Part shown: positions 17,776 through 26,706 of the stretch, one piece after another
Position numbering within the stretch: the stretch's first letter is position 1
How the letters are laid out: each line of letters starts with the position of its first letter
NCBI RefSeq assembly: GCF_000518245.1
Contig: NZ_KI912404.1
Coordinates: 171,897-235,896, forward strand
DNA: 64,000 nt
Source of the DNA: Brachyspira alvinipulli ATCC 51933
Lineage (GTDB): Bacteria; Spirochaetota; Brachyspiria; Brachyspirales; Brachyspiraceae
Direction: 5' to 3'
The notes under the pieces: generated by a model
The model's database searches: none
Told to the model about the DNA's origin: nothing
Seen by the model: the letters and a program-made list of their open reading frames with translations, nothing else
Position numbers and translations under genes: made by a program

Positions 17776-19779
17776 CTATTTTTTCTCTTCTTCTGTATCA
17801 TCAAACAAATCTTCATCTTCTGCAGATTCTTCAAATTCATCATCTTCAGAATTATTCTCTTCCTGCTCTTCACTTTCAGAAACATCTTCATTTTCTTCTA
17901 TGTTCAAATCTTCAGCATTATTTTCTGTTTCAACATTTTCGCTATCATCATTATTTACATCATTATCATTTATATTACTTTCATTATTTTCAACTGATGC
18001 AGCATTCTCTTCTTTTACAGTACTTTCATTTACAGCAGCTTCTTCTACTATAGGCTGTTCTACTTCATCTCCGCCTTCAATTAAGATTCCAGCACCAGAT
18101 AATTCCCCTTGAGTAATCAAATAATTAAAACCCGCTACAAAGTAATAAGCTTCTGTTAATGCTTTCATTACATTGTATCCTTGTATTCTTTTTTTAGTTT
18201 TTCCTATTTCAGCAGAAAAAGTTAATATGTCATTCGGATTTTCTATTATTCTTTCTCTTTCTTCTTTATCTAATAAAAGTTTATCTAATTTTCTTTTAAA
18301 TGGTGTGATTATAGAAACAAAAGTATTTCTTAAATTCTTAGCTAAGTATGAACGCTGACCATTCTTATCTGAAAGCATTGATACTCTCTGTTCAAAACGC
18401 ATAGTTTTATCTGCTTCTACTTTCTCTATAGTTTTGCAAAGCTCACTGTATTCATTTAATCTTGAATTAGTATCTGATAATGATAAGAATATATTATTAA
18501 AATCATTTTTATAATCTGTTCTAACTTGATTATCATAAACTAAATTATATCTTACTTTATTAGATACAAATACAGCTGAATATTCCCTATCTAAGAAATC
18601 TATTAAAACTTTTATTCTGTATATTTTGTCTTTAGTTGAAACAATGAAAAAAGGATCTGCTTCATATTCTATACCATTATCTTCTTTTTTGAATGATACG
18701 CATTTATTTATAAGTTTAACACCTATAGATTCAACTTTGCTTAGTTTATCTTCTTCAGAATTTTCTTTATTCTTTCCTATATTCTCCTTTGCTTCCTCTA
18801 TTTTTATCTCTTTCATTTTTTCTTTATCTTTTTTGAGTTTTGTATAATATCCCAATATATCAACATCAGTAATATTTAAATAGCGGTTAAAATCATTTAT
18901 AGTTTCAAGCCTTTCTTTTGAAGCATATTGTAATAAAGCAAACAATTTAGGATAATATTTTGAATATACAAGTTCTACGGCTCTTTTAAATGCTGAAATC
19001 CTTGAATTAACTATTCCTTTACTTATATTATCAACCATAGCATATGCAAACATAGCTTTTTCACCAGCTAGTTTCATTCTTGAAGAATATGCATGAAGAA
19101 CATATAAAGGTCTAAACATTGCTTTTATCTCTTTAACATAGCTTTCAGCAGCAACATTAGTATTTAATTCTTTAAATGGTCTTAAAAAATCTTTATATAG
19201 TTTTTCATCATATTGATCTTTTATTCTTTCTAAAAGTTCTAAATCATCTAAATCTTTAGCAAATTGTGATATTATTTTTTCATGTTTTATTTTGGAATCT
19301 ACATTTGAAGATTCTACAGGATTTAATGCATTAAAAATAAGAGTATCCATTTCAAGTAAAGCAGCTATTACATTTTTATCGATGAAATTTAAGAATTTCG
19401 GATTAACATTTCCGCCTACAAAAGTTATAACACCAGCACTAAGAGCATTAAACCATAATTTAACATTGAAAAATATGCCATTATCTTTTTTTAAGGTAAC
19501 AGTATTGCTGCTAGAAGCTGATGTTTTTGATTTTGATTTATTATCATAAGATGAAGATTTACTTGATGAAGCATCAGATCTTCCTTTAGAATCTGATGAT
19601 GAACCTCCAACTAAGGTATTACTTCTTCTTGATCCTCCAATTACTCCTGTATTCGGCTTCTTTTTTTCTGCTATTACCTCTCCGCCAGCATCAACAAACT
19701 TATTAAACAAGTCTTTCCTTGTATTTTGTTCAAGATTATCTAATTTTAATCTGTCTCTAGTGTTGTCTATTTCACCCAT
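17776..19779 (-). CDS. large hypothetical protein with acidic C-terminal tail
   Basis: I do not recognise a family for this 667-residue product. It has a Ser/Lys-rich, low-complexity region (about 45-95, runs of S, K and D), then a helical body of about 450 residues, and ends in about 85 residues dominated by Glu, Asp and Asn. There is no signal peptide; one moderately hydrophobic stretch lies near 110-130. It sits between an SDR gene and an LpxL-like gene with short gaps, so it may belong to the cell envelope or cytoskeleton; that is inference. Confidence 0.7.
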   Translation of the reverse strand: MGEIDNTRDRLKLDNLEQNTRKDLFNKFVDAGGEVIAEKKKPNTGVIGGSRRSNTLVGGSSSDSKGRSDASSSKSSSYDNKSKSKTSASSSNTVTLKKDNGIFFNVKLWFNALSAGVITFVGGNVNPKFLNFIDKNVIAALLEMDTLIFNALNPVESSNVDSKIKHEKIISQFAKDLDDLELLERIKDQYDEKLYKDFLRPFKELNTNVAAESYVKEIKAMFRPLYVLHAYSSRMKLAGEKAMFAYAMVDNISKGIVNSRISAFKRAVELVYSKYYPKLFALLQYASKERLETINDFNRYLNITDVDILGYYTKLKKDKEKMKEIKIEEAKENIGKNKENSEEDKLSKVESIGVKLINKCVSFKKEDNGIEYEADPFFIVSTKDKIYRIKVLIDFLDREYSAVFVSNKVRYNLVYDNQVRTDYKNDFNNIFLSLSDTNSRLNEYSELCKTIEKVEADKTMRFEQRVSMLSDKNGQRSYLAKNLRNTFVSIITPFKRKLDKLLLDKEERERIIENPNDILTFSAEIGKTKKRIQGYNVMKALTEAYYFVAGFNYLITQGELSGAGILIEGGDEVEQPIVEEAAVNESTVKEENAASVENNESNINDNDVNNDDSENVETENNAEDLNIEENEDVSESEEQEENNSEDDEFEESAEDEDLFDDTEEEKK

Positions 19780-19811
19780 AGAAAAATAGCTCCCTTATTA
19801 AAAATTATATT

Positions 19812-20591
19812 TTATTTTTCTCTATGTATTATAGTAGCAGTGCCTTGATTTTCTGCCATAATAGTCATGCTTGATATTTGTACATGACTTTTACGAGTTA
19901 ATACATACTCTATATTATCGGCTATATCTTCAGCATATAAAGGATTAAATCCTTTATATACATTATCTGCTTTTTCTTTATCTCCTTTAAATCTTACAGT
20001 AGAAAATTCTGTATTAACGGCACCAGGTTTAATATTTGTTACTTTTATAGGCTTATCTATTAATTCGATTCTTATACTATCTCCAAACATCTCAACAAAT
20101 GATTTTGTAGCACAATATACAGCACCTCCGTTATATCCTTCATCGGCAGCAGTAGATGATAAATTTACTATATGTCCATATTTGCTCTTTAATATAAGAG
20201 GAAGTATTAATCTAGTTAATACTATTAGTCCTTCACAATTAACTCTAACCATCTGTAATACATCTTCTAGATTATTATTGTAATATACATCTTTGCCTAA
20301 AGCTAAACCTGCATTATTTATAAGTATATCTATATTTTTCCATTCATCTTCAAGATTATTTATAGCATTAATTATTTCATCAGTTTTTGAATAGTCAATT
20401 TTTATTACTTTTACTTTTATATTATAATTTTTTTCAAATGATGATTTTAATTCATTAAGTTTATCTATTCTTCTAGCAGTTAAAATAAGATTAACACCAT
20501 TAGAAGCAAGCATTTTTGCTACAGCCTCTCCAATACCTGCACTTGCTCCTGAAATAAATGCTAATCTTCCGCTGATATTTTCTATATACAT
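19812..20591 (-). CDS. short-chain dehydrogenase/reductase
   Basis: The 259-residue protein has the SDR nucleotide motif (GASAGIGEA), the structural NNAGLALG motif and the catalytic Ser-Tyr-Lys arrangement (NLSSTAA, then YCATK). It belongs to the YdfG/DltE-like classical group, commonly acting on 3-hydroxy acids or serine-type substrates; the substrate is unknown. A GGGAG ribosome site precedes the ATG. A promoter with TTGCAA and TATAAT lies just upstream. It leads the operon with the acidic-tailed protein and the acyltransferase. Confidence 0.88.
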   Translation of the reverse strand: MYIENISGRLAFISGASAGIGEAVAKMLASNGVNLILTARRIDKLNELKSSFEKNYNIKVKVIKIDYSKTDEIINAINNLEDEWKNIDILINNAGLALGKDVYYNNNLEDVLQMVRVNCEGLIVLTRLILPLILKSKYGHIVNLSSTAADEGYNGGAVYCATKSFVEMFGDSIRIELIDKPIKVTNIKPGAVNTEFSTVRFKGDKEKADNVYKGFNPLYAEDIADNIEYVLTRKSHVQISSMTIMAENQGTATIIHREK

Positions 20592-20617
20592 TAATGACTC
20601 CCAAATTTTTATTTTTA

Positions 20618-20645
20618 ATTATATATTTTGAATACTATATTGCAA
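20618..20645 (-). promoter_or_regulatory. sigma-70-type promoter of the SDR operon
   Basis: On the minus strand TTGCAA (20640-20645) and TATAAT (20618-20623) are separated by 16 bases, about 27 bases before the SDR start codon. Confidence 0.65.
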
Positions 20646-20693
20646 TAGCATATAAAAAATATTTTTTTGTATGCTATTATTTATTAAAAATAA

Positions 20694-20722
20694 AGGGAGT
20701 ATATTGTATAAATATACTCCCT
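20694..20722 (-). terminator. intrinsic terminator of the first LPP20-type gene
   Basis: A 12-bp perfect stem (20694-20705 with 20711-20722) and a five-base loop are followed on the minus strand by TTATTTTTAATAA, 21 bp past the stop codon. Confidence 0.85.
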
Positions 20723-20743
20723 AATTAATTACATAACAATTTA

Positions 20744-21247
20744 TTATTCTCTAGTTCTGACCATACCAGCTACATCTTGAGCAGTATATTGCATACCAAC
20801 TTCATTAAGGTATTTAGTTACTAAAGCATCCATTTGTTTTTTCAAACCTTTAGAATAAAGCTCCATAACTACGGTACAATTTTGCTGAGAATCCCATTTG
20901 CTTTCTACAACAGATGCACCTCTTATTCTTCCGCCAACTCTCTCTTGTATTACATATTCATCTATCATACCTTTTTCTGTTGAACTCAATGATTCTACAT
21001 AGGAGCCTACTATTTTAGCAACTATTTTATTTTTTGCATCTAATTCTGCAGCTTGTTTTGCAGCTAATTCTCTTCTAAATTTATCAGAAGAGTCTATGTC
21101 TGGAGATGGAGAACCCATTCCCATTACTCTAAATGTATCATCATTAATCCAACCTTCCGGATTGCTTCTGCTTACACCTGTTCCGCAGGATATTACAAAT
21201 AGAGACAGCATCAATGCAATAATATAGTATTTTGAATATTTTTTCAT
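20744..21247 (-). CDS. LPP20-type lipoprotein, copy 1
   Basis: The 167-residue product has a lipobox (LFVISCG) and a mature domain resembling LPP20-like lipoproteins (LAAKQAAELDAKNKIVAKI). It is followed by a conserved region with NCTVVMELYSKGLKK. It is clearly paralogous to the next gene: both share PEGW, DDTFRVMG-like and LNEVGMQYTA segments. An AGGAGGGAATC ribosome site, its own promoter and its own terminator show that it is an independent unit. Its function is unknown; surface exposure is likely but not shown. Confidence 0.8.
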   Translation of the reverse strand: MKKYSKYYIIALMLSLFVISCGTGVSRSNPEGWINDDTFRVMGMGSPSPDIDSSDKFRRELAAKQAAELDAKNKIVAKIVGSYVESLSSTEKGMIDEYVIQERVGGRIRGASVVESKWDSQQNCTVVMELYSKGLKKQMDALVTKYLNEVGMQYTAQDVAGMVRTRE

Positions 21248-21279
21248 AGATTCCCTCCTTTTCTTCTCTCTATAAATTA

Positions 21280-21307
21280 ATTATACATTTTTAAAATTAT
21301 ATTGCAA
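21280..21307 (-). promoter_or_regulatory. promoter of LPP20-type copy 1
   Basis: On the minus strand TTGCAA (21302-21307) and TATAAT (21280-21285) are separated by 16 bases, about 32 bases before the start codon. Confidence 0.65.
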
Positions 21308-21356
21308 TAGTGTTAACATATCGGAAATATAATAAAAACAAATAAAATTTATATTA

Positions 21357-21839
21357 TTAATTTACCATTCTGGAAATATCCTCTGCTGTATACTGCATTC
21401 CAACTTCATTTAGATATTCACTGACTAAATTATCCATTTTATTTTTAAGTCCTTTTCCATATAATTCCATAACAACAGTGCAGTTTTGCTGAAAATCCCA
21501 TTTGCTTTCTATAACGGATAATCCTATTACTCTCTCTGCAACTCTTTCTTGCATAACATTTTCATCTATCATATCTTTTTCTGTTGAATTCAATGCTTCT
21601 ATATAAGGACCTACTATTTTAGCAACTATTTTATTTTTTCCATCTAATTCCGCAGCTAGTCTTGCATTGACTTCTCTTTCAAATTTATCTGATATACCCT
21701 TTGAAGGAGAACCTTTTCCCATTACTCTAAATATGTCATTATTGACCCATCCTTCCGGTTTATTTCCACGGATACTGGTTCCGCATGAAATTATAAATAA
21801 TGAAGCAGCAAGCATTATAATTAGTATTTTTTTTATCAT
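21357..21839 (-). CDS. LPP20-type lipoprotein, copy 2
   Basis: This paralogue of the preceding gene has about 160 residues, with lipobox LFIISCG and the same LDGKNKIVAKIVG core. The start at 21839 was chosen because GGAGG lies 8 bases before this ATG; an ATG five codons earlier overlaps that ribosome site. Each copy has its own promoter, and the upstream spacing is similar, consistent with duplication of a whole transcription unit. The two proteins differ mostly in the signal peptide and around residues 25-50. Confidence 0.8.
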   Translation of the reverse strand: MIKKILIIMLAASLFIISCGTSIRGNKPEGWVNNDIFRVMGKGSPSKGISDKFEREVNARLAAELDGKNKIVAKIVGPYIEALNSTEKDMIDENVMQERVAERVIGLSVIESKWDFQQNCTVVMELYGKGLKNKMDNLVSEYLNEVGMQYTAEDISRMVN

Positions 21840-21897
21840 AATAAATGCCTCCATGATAATATATTCTAATTATAAATTTAATATCTTAATTATGAAA

Positions 21898-21925
21898 ATT
21901 ATATATATTTAATAGTATATTTCAA
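21898..21925 (-). promoter_or_regulatory. promoter of LPP20-type copy 2
   Basis: On the minus strand TTGAAA (21920-21925) and TATAAT (21898-21903) are separated by 16 bases. Confidence 0.65.
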
Positions 21926-21955
21926 TATACATTATTAGAAATTTTAAGATTATAA

Positions 21956-21983
21956 TTGACATAAAATAAACATTATATATAAT
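21956..21983 (+). promoter_or_regulatory. pepA: promoter of pepA
   Basis: TTGACA (21956-21961) and TATAAT (21978-21983) are separated by 16 bases, about 38 bases before the pepA start. It is divergent from the LPP20 copy 2 promoter. Confidence 0.75.
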
Positions 21984-22021
21984 TATTACTTAATATTTCT
22001 AAATAAAATCAAGGATCTAAA

Positions 22022-23497
22022 ATGAAACTCAAACATACAATAAATTTCATTAAAAAACATACAGTAGCTATTTTTGTGAAAGTTGAAAAAGAAGAGCCTA
22101 AAGTATGTACTTTTAATGAAGAATACATAAAATTATTCAATAATTTAGTTAAAGATAAATATTATACAACTTCTACACCATTTGCATTTGCTTTCGCAAG
22201 TAATACTAGAGTTATTTTTATTACCTATAAAGAAGTAAAAAATTATATGTATGAAACTTGGAAAAATGCTGGAGCTTCTTTAATAAAGATAATGAAAGAT
22301 TTGCATATTGATGATATAGAAGTTGATATGGCAGAATTATTTTCAGAAATAGCATCTGAAGAATCTTATATACAGTTTTGTTTAGGGATCATACTTTCTT
22401 CATATAGATTTGATAATTATTTGGGAGATAAAAGATTAAAAGAACAAGCAGTTATAAAAAATATTCTTTTGGTTTCAGAACATAAAAAAGATACAGAAAA
22501 TGCTATATTAAAGGCGAGTCAGATAGCAGACAGTATATTCTGGGCTAGAGATATGATTAATGAACCAAGTAATGTTATAAATTCATTAACATTTACAGAC
22601 AGAGCTAAAAAACAGGCTGAAAGCAGAAAGATTACAACTACAGTATTAACTGAAAAAGAATTAAAAGCAGCTAATATGAATGGAATACTAGGCGTTAATG
22701 CAGGAAGTAAAAATCCTCCTAGAGTATTTATAGCACAATATAAAAAAGCCAAAGCTAAGAGAAGTATTTTATTAGTTGGAAAAGGAATAACTTTTGATAC
22801 AGGCGGAATGTCATTAAAACCAGCTGATAGTATGTATGGAATGAAAGATGATATGTCAGGAGCAGCTGCTGTATGCGGAGCATTATTTTTAATATCTGAT
22901 ATGGGATTGGATGCCAATGTTACTGTAATATGTCCTTTAACAGATAATAAAACAGGAAGCGGAGCAATAAATCCAGGAGATGTATTAAAAATGCATAATG
23001 GTGTTACAGTAGAGGTTGTAAATACTGATGCTGAGGGAAGATTAATACTTGCTGATGCTTTAGCTTATGGAATAAAGAAATATAATCCGGATTATGTTAT
23101 AGATATAGCTACTTTAACAGGTGCTTGTTCTATAGCTTTAGGTAAACATGCTACAGGTTTAATGTCTAATGATAAACTTTTATCTGATGTAATTAAAGAA
23201 GCCGGAAATGATACTTATGAAAGAGTATGGGAACTTCCAATGTTTGATGAATATAAAGAACAAATAAAATCTGATATAGCAGATATAAAAAATACAGGCG
23301 GAAGAGAAGCCGGAACAATTACTGCAGCACAATTCCTTTCTTATTTTACAGAAGGTTCAAAATGGGCTCATTTGGATATAGCATGCACTTCTTACAGCAA
23401 TACAGATAGTAAATATATAACTAAAGGCGGTACAGGAGTAGGGGTTTATCTTCTTGCTAAAACAGTTGAAAAACTTGTTGATATAGAAAAGTTTTGA
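22022..23497 (+). CDS. pepA: leucyl aminopeptidase, M17 family
   Basis: The 491-residue enzyme has the M17 signatures: GKGITFDTGGMSLKP (catalytic Lys and first Asp), DDMSGAAAV, and NTDAEGRLILADAL (metal ligands and catalytic Arg). The N-terminal domain is divergent, as usual. It removes N-terminal residues from peptides in the cytoplasm with two metal ions. AAGGA lies before the ATG. It is monocistronic, with its own promoter and terminator. Confidence 0.95.
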   Translation: MKLKHTINFIKKHTVAIFVKVEKEEPKVCTFNEEYIKLFNNLVKDKYYTTSTPFAFAFASNTRVIFITYKEVKNYMYETWKNAGASLIKIMKDLHIDDIEVDMAELFSEIASEESYIQFCLGIILSSYRFDNYLGDKRLKEQAVIKNILLVSEHKKDTENAILKASQIADSIFWARDMINEPSNVINSLTFTDRAKKQAESRKITTTVLTEKELKAANMNGILGVNAGSKNPPRVFIAQYKKAKAKRSILLVGKGITFDTGGMSLKPADSMYGMKDDMSGAAAVCGALFLISDMGLDANVTVICPLTDNKTGSGAINPGDVLKMHNGVTVEVVNTDAEGRLILADALAYGIKKYNPDYVIDIATLTGACSIALGKHATGLMSNDKLLSDVIKEAGNDTYERVWELPMFDEYKEQIKSDIADIKNTGGREAGTITAAQFLSYFTEGSKWAHLDIACTSYSNTDSKYITKGGTGVGVYLLAKTVEKLVDIEKF

Positions 23498-23522
23498 TAA
23501 TTTTAATATTTGATTAATAAAT

Positions 23523-23566
23523 AAAAAATAATCATAGTATAATAAAAAATGCTATGATTATTTTTT
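23523..23566 (+). terminator. pepA: intrinsic terminator of pepA
   Basis: A 15-bp stem (23523-23537 with 23552-23566) is followed by T-rich sequence, 26 bp past the pepA stop. Confidence 0.85.
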
Positions 23567-23575
23567 TATTTAAAC

Positions 23576-23604
23576 TTGAAATTATTTACATAACATGGTA
23601 TAAT
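23576..23604 (+). promoter_or_regulatory. promoter of the 29-residue basic protein gene
   Basis: TTGAAA (23576-23581) and TATAAT (23599-23604) are separated by 17 bases, with an extended TGG just before the -10 box. It may also serve the NuoE-like operon downstream, since no terminator is visible between them. Confidence 0.75.
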
Positions 23605-23636
23605 AAATGTTCAAATTATAAAAAATGGGAGTGAAT

Positions 23637-23726
23637 ATGCCTTCAGGAAGAAAAAGACTTCGTCAAAAGATGGCTACGCATAAACGTAAAAAACGTTTAC
23701 GCAAAAATAGGCATAAAAAGAAATAA
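23637..23726 (+). CDS. tiny basic protein, AURKAIP1/COX24-like ribosomal type
   Basis: A 29-codon frame (MPSGRKRLRQ, then KMATHKRKKRLRKNRHKKK) begins behind GGGAG. Over half the residues are Lys, Arg or His. The KM-x-HKRKK-x-RK-x-RHK pattern matches the AURKAIP1/COX24 group of very small bacterial ribosome-associated proteins. A structural role in the small ribosomal subunit is inferred from that resemblance. A strong promoter of its own supports it as a real, highly expressed gene. Confidence 0.8.
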   Translation: MPSGRKRLRQKMATHKRKKRLRKNRHKKK

Positions 23727-23799
23727 TATATAATAACATTATACTCAATATAATGTTTTCATCTCTTTAATTTATAGTTATTTATTGGGAAAGAATAGT

Positions 23800-24069
23800 A
23801 TGTCAACCAATGTAAATACTCTTATAGAAGTATGTGTAGGGCTTCATTGCTCTATGAATGGTAGTTATGCTCTTTTAGAGGCTATTCGTTCTCATTATGA
23901 CTTACAGATAGGTGTACCATCTGCTGATGGTATGCTGCTTAGAGAGATGGAGTGTATGCATGATTGCCATAATGCTGTGCCTGTACTTATTAATGGTATG
24001 GAATGTACAAAGTCGTCTTTTAAAAGTATTATAAAGTACATAGAAGCTGTACATGTAAGAAAAAGATGA
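23800..24069 (+). CDS. NuoE-like [2Fe-2S] thioredoxin-fold protein
   Basis: The 89-residue product resembles only the C-terminal domain of NuoE. It has the four cluster ligands in the expected spacing: CVGLHC (C-x4-C) and CMHDC (C-x3-C), followed by NAVPVLINGM. The N-terminal helical bundle of NuoE is absent. It would carry one [2Fe-2S] cluster. The ATG at 23800 lies 8 bases after GGAAAG; a TTG at 23785 is less likely. Its stop overlaps the start of the NuoF-like gene (ATGA), so the two are coupled. Confidence 0.85.
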   Translation: MSTNVNTLIEVCVGLHCSMNGSYALLEAIRSHYDLQIGVPSADGMLLREMECMHDCHNAVPVLINGMECTKSSFKSIIKYIEAVHVRKR

Positions 24070-25208
24070 AAGAATTTGTGTTGCATAGCCAAAATTGTAT
24101 AAATAATATTAAGTTATACAAAGATAGTTTTGGGGATTATTTAATAAATGAAGTACTTGCTGAAAGTATATTAAAAGAGCTTTATAATTATCCTATTCTT
24201 ACTAGAGATATTTTTCAGCATTCTTTATATGAAATCCTAACAGAAAATAATAGCAATAAAGAAAATAATATTCTAATAAATGCCTGTTCATTTGATTATT
24301 TAGTTTTTAAAGATAAGTTTCTAATAAAAAATAATCCTCATCTTATTTTAGATGGTTCTGTTTTTATAGCTAAAATACTTGGAATAAAAAATATAGATAT
24401 AGTATTGAAAGACTATTATTTAGAAGAGAAAGATATATTATTGAAAGCTATTGTAGAATTTGAAGATTCAAAATTTGCAAATGAAATAAAAATTTCTCTA
24501 TATGATGAAGAATTATATTATCAGGAAAACAAAATTAGAATAACTCCTTCTTATTTAGAGAATAAAAAATATGTATTTGATTTAGAAACCATAGCCCAAT
24601 TTACATATTTAGCACATATAGGAGATTTAAGTTTCAAAAATTATGGTTCTTCAAATATTAAAGGAACTTATATATTGTCTTTGTCTGGGGATATTATATA
24701 TCCTAACATATATGAATTTGAGATAGGAAAACCATTTAAAGATATAGTAAAAGCTGCCGGAAATTTCGATAAAGATTATAGTATAAAATGTGTATTTACT
24801 AATGGTTTTTTAAATCCGCCTATGGATATTGATACTTTTTTAAAAATGAACTTGGATTATGATATTACACTTGGAAACGGAGGCATATGTTTTATACGTG
24901 AAGACAGATGCATAATAAGAGTTGTATTAAAAATAGTTAAATTTGCTAAAACTATATCATGTAAAAAATGCATGCCTTGTAATTATGGTTTTGATTTATG
25001 CGAATATTATATTAATAGAATACTTTTAGGGAAATCTATTTTCAGTGATTATTCAAATTTGAAAGATACTGTTAATATGATATATAATTTAGCATCTTGT
25101 TTATATATAAAATCTTTGGCTTATTGTATATTATCAACTATAGAAATGTTTAAAGATGAATTTCTTTATGCCGTAGAAAATAAGATAACCTTATATAGTT
25201 TTATATAA
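24066..25208 (+). CDS. degenerate NuoF-like protein, flavin and NADH sites not visible
   Basis: The 380-residue protein aligns by eye with NuoF over NPHLILDG, the SLBB-like part (YEFEIGKPFKDIVKAAG) and the N3 iron-sulfur region (SCKKCMPCNYG, with a later Cys in LASC). However, the N-terminal glycine-rich FMN loop (usual RGRGGAGF) is missing. The NADE-x2-PGTFKDR motif is reduced to NACSFDYLVFKDK, and the GAGAYICGEE loop is absent. It therefore probably keeps the [4Fe-4S] cluster but cannot bind FMN or NADH in the usual way. It sits between NuoE-like and NuoG-like genes. Confidence 0.8.
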   Translation: MKEFVLHSQNCINNIKLYKDSFGDYLINEVLAESILKELYNYPILTRDIFQHSLYEILTENNSNKENNILINACSFDYLVFKDKFLIKNNPHLILDGSVFIAKILGIKNIDIVLKDYYLEEKDILLKAIVEFEDSKFANEIKISLYDEELYYQENKIRITPSYLENKKYVFDLETIAQFTYLAHIGDLSFKNYGSSNIKGTYILSLSGDIIYPNIYEFEIGKPFKDIVKAAGNFDKDYSIKCVFTNGFLNPPMDIDTFLKMNLDYDITLGNGGICFIREDRCIIRVVLKIVKFAKTISCKKCMPCNYGFDLCEYYINRILLGKSIFSDYSNLKDTVNMIYNLASCLYIKSLAYCILSTIEMFKDEFLYAVENKITLYSFI

Positions 25209-25234
25209 AAAATCATTATTTGAGAGATTTTATT

Positions 25235-26617
25235 ATGATAATAAAATTCACTGTAGATGGTAAAACAGTTTCCGCCCAAAGAGGATATACAATATTGCAA
25301 GCCTTATCATATGTAAATATTGATATACCTCATTTATGCTCATACAAAATGAACAGTACAAGTACTTTTGATAAAGAAGATAATTTGCTAAGATGCAGAT
25401 TATGTGCTGTTAAAGTTAAGAAAAAAAATGAGGAAACTTATAATATAAAATATGCCTGTGATGAAATAGTAGAAAACGGCATGAGTGTTCTAAATAATGA
25501 TGAAGATATAATAAAATATAGAATAGCGTTATTAAATGCTATACTTTATATGCATAAACCTATATGTGAAAGCTGTAATGCTGATTATATTTGCAAATTA
25601 AAAAAATATTTAGATATTTATAATGTTTCTATAGAACCTTCAAATGATGCCTCTAATGATAATAATGTAGAAGATATAAAAAAAATTGTAAAAGAAATAA
25701 ATTTACCTAAATATATTAAAGCAGATTATGAAAGATGTATTAATTGCGGAATATGTGAAGATTATAAAACTATAAATGGATATTCTTCTATGATAGTTGA
25801 TTTTTGTCCTACACATGTATTTTCTACAGAGAGGGCTATAGACGATAAAATTAAAGAAGATATAAGTAAAACTAAAAGTATAAGAAGTTTTTGTATAGGA
25901 TGCAATTATTTATGCGATGCAGATTATGTATATATTAGCAGTAGTATAAAAGATATTAATTCTCCTTCAAAAAAGAAATATGCTTTATGTGATTATGGCA
26001 GAAAAATGGATTACTATTCCAATAATACATTTGAATTACCTTTAAATAATGGAATTCAATGCGATTTTAAAAATGCAAAAAATATGTATTATGAATTTAT
26101 GTCGAATATAGATGTTAATTCATGTTTAGCTATATATTCAAGCATGTACCCAATAGAAGATATAAATGCTTTTGATGAACTTATTTATTCTACAGGTATA
26201 ATAAATACTGTAATAAAAAAAAATACAATGTCTACTAATTCAGAAGTTATAAGAGATAATTATACGAATATTAATAATCATTCTATTAAAGAATTAAAAA
26301 ATAAAGAATATAATTATAATTTTGATTTTAATGATAATAATTTTAATAAATTCATAATACTTGGAGATGCCATTGATGATATTAATGATGAAATAATATC
26401 TTTTTCCAAGAAAAATAAAGGAAATTATATAGTATTTAGTCCATGTTTTTCTGTATTGTCTTATAATGCATATTTAGCCTTTCCTATATCTGGTCTTGGA
26501 GAGTTCAGTGGACATTATATAGATAAACATGGTAAGAAAAAAGAAATGTCATCTTTTTTGAAAAGTAATAAAAACAGATTAAATTTAAGAGATTTGTTAA
26601 AATATTTGTATTTATGA
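25235..26617 (+). CDS. truncated NuoG-like iron-sulfur protein
   Basis: The product of about 460 residues has a 2Fe-2S ferredoxin domain (HLCSYK, RCRLC, YACDE), the His-Cys3 cluster motif (HKPICESCNADYIC), a 4Fe-4S site (CINCGIC with a later FCP), and the cluster motif of the molybdopterin domain (CIGCNYLC with ALCDYGRKMDYY). The remaining part is short and lacks recognisable cofactor-binding motifs; full NuoG is much longer. It could still relay electrons through four clusters. The ATG at 25235 follows AGAGA by 8 bases; a TTG at 25220 is the alternative. Confidence 0.8.
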   Translation: MIIKFTVDGKTVSAQRGYTILQALSYVNIDIPHLCSYKMNSTSTFDKEDNLLRCRLCAVKVKKKNEETYNIKYACDEIVENGMSVLNNDEDIIKYRIALLNAILYMHKPICESCNADYICKLKKYLDIYNVSIEPSNDASNDNNVEDIKKIVKEINLPKYIKADYERCINCGICEDYKTINGYSSMIVDFCPTHVFSTERAIDDKIKEDISKTKSIRSFCIGCNYLCDADYVYISSSIKDINSPSKKKYALCDYGRKMDYYSNNTFELPLNNGIQCDFKNAKNMYYEFMSNIDVNSCLAIYSSMYPIEDINAFDELIYSTGIINTVIKKNTMSTNSEVIRDNYTNINNHSIKELKNKEYNYNFDFNDNNFNKFIILGDAIDDINDEIISFSKKNKGNYIVFSPCFSVLSYNAYLAFPISGLGEFSGHYIDKHGKKKEMSSFLKSNKNRLNLRDLLKYLYL

Positions 26618-26706
26618 AAATTTTGTTCTATACTATATATTAGGAGGTTTACTGATATATTAGCTTAAATTTTATTTTGTTTTTATTATATAAAAGGAGA
26701 TTTTTT

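Noticed and set aside
20640-20685. Inverted repeat AATAGCATA...TATGCTATT as a possible terminator
   Set aside because: The loop is long and AT-only, no gene ends nearby on the appropriate strand, and it overlaps the -35 region of the SDR promoter.
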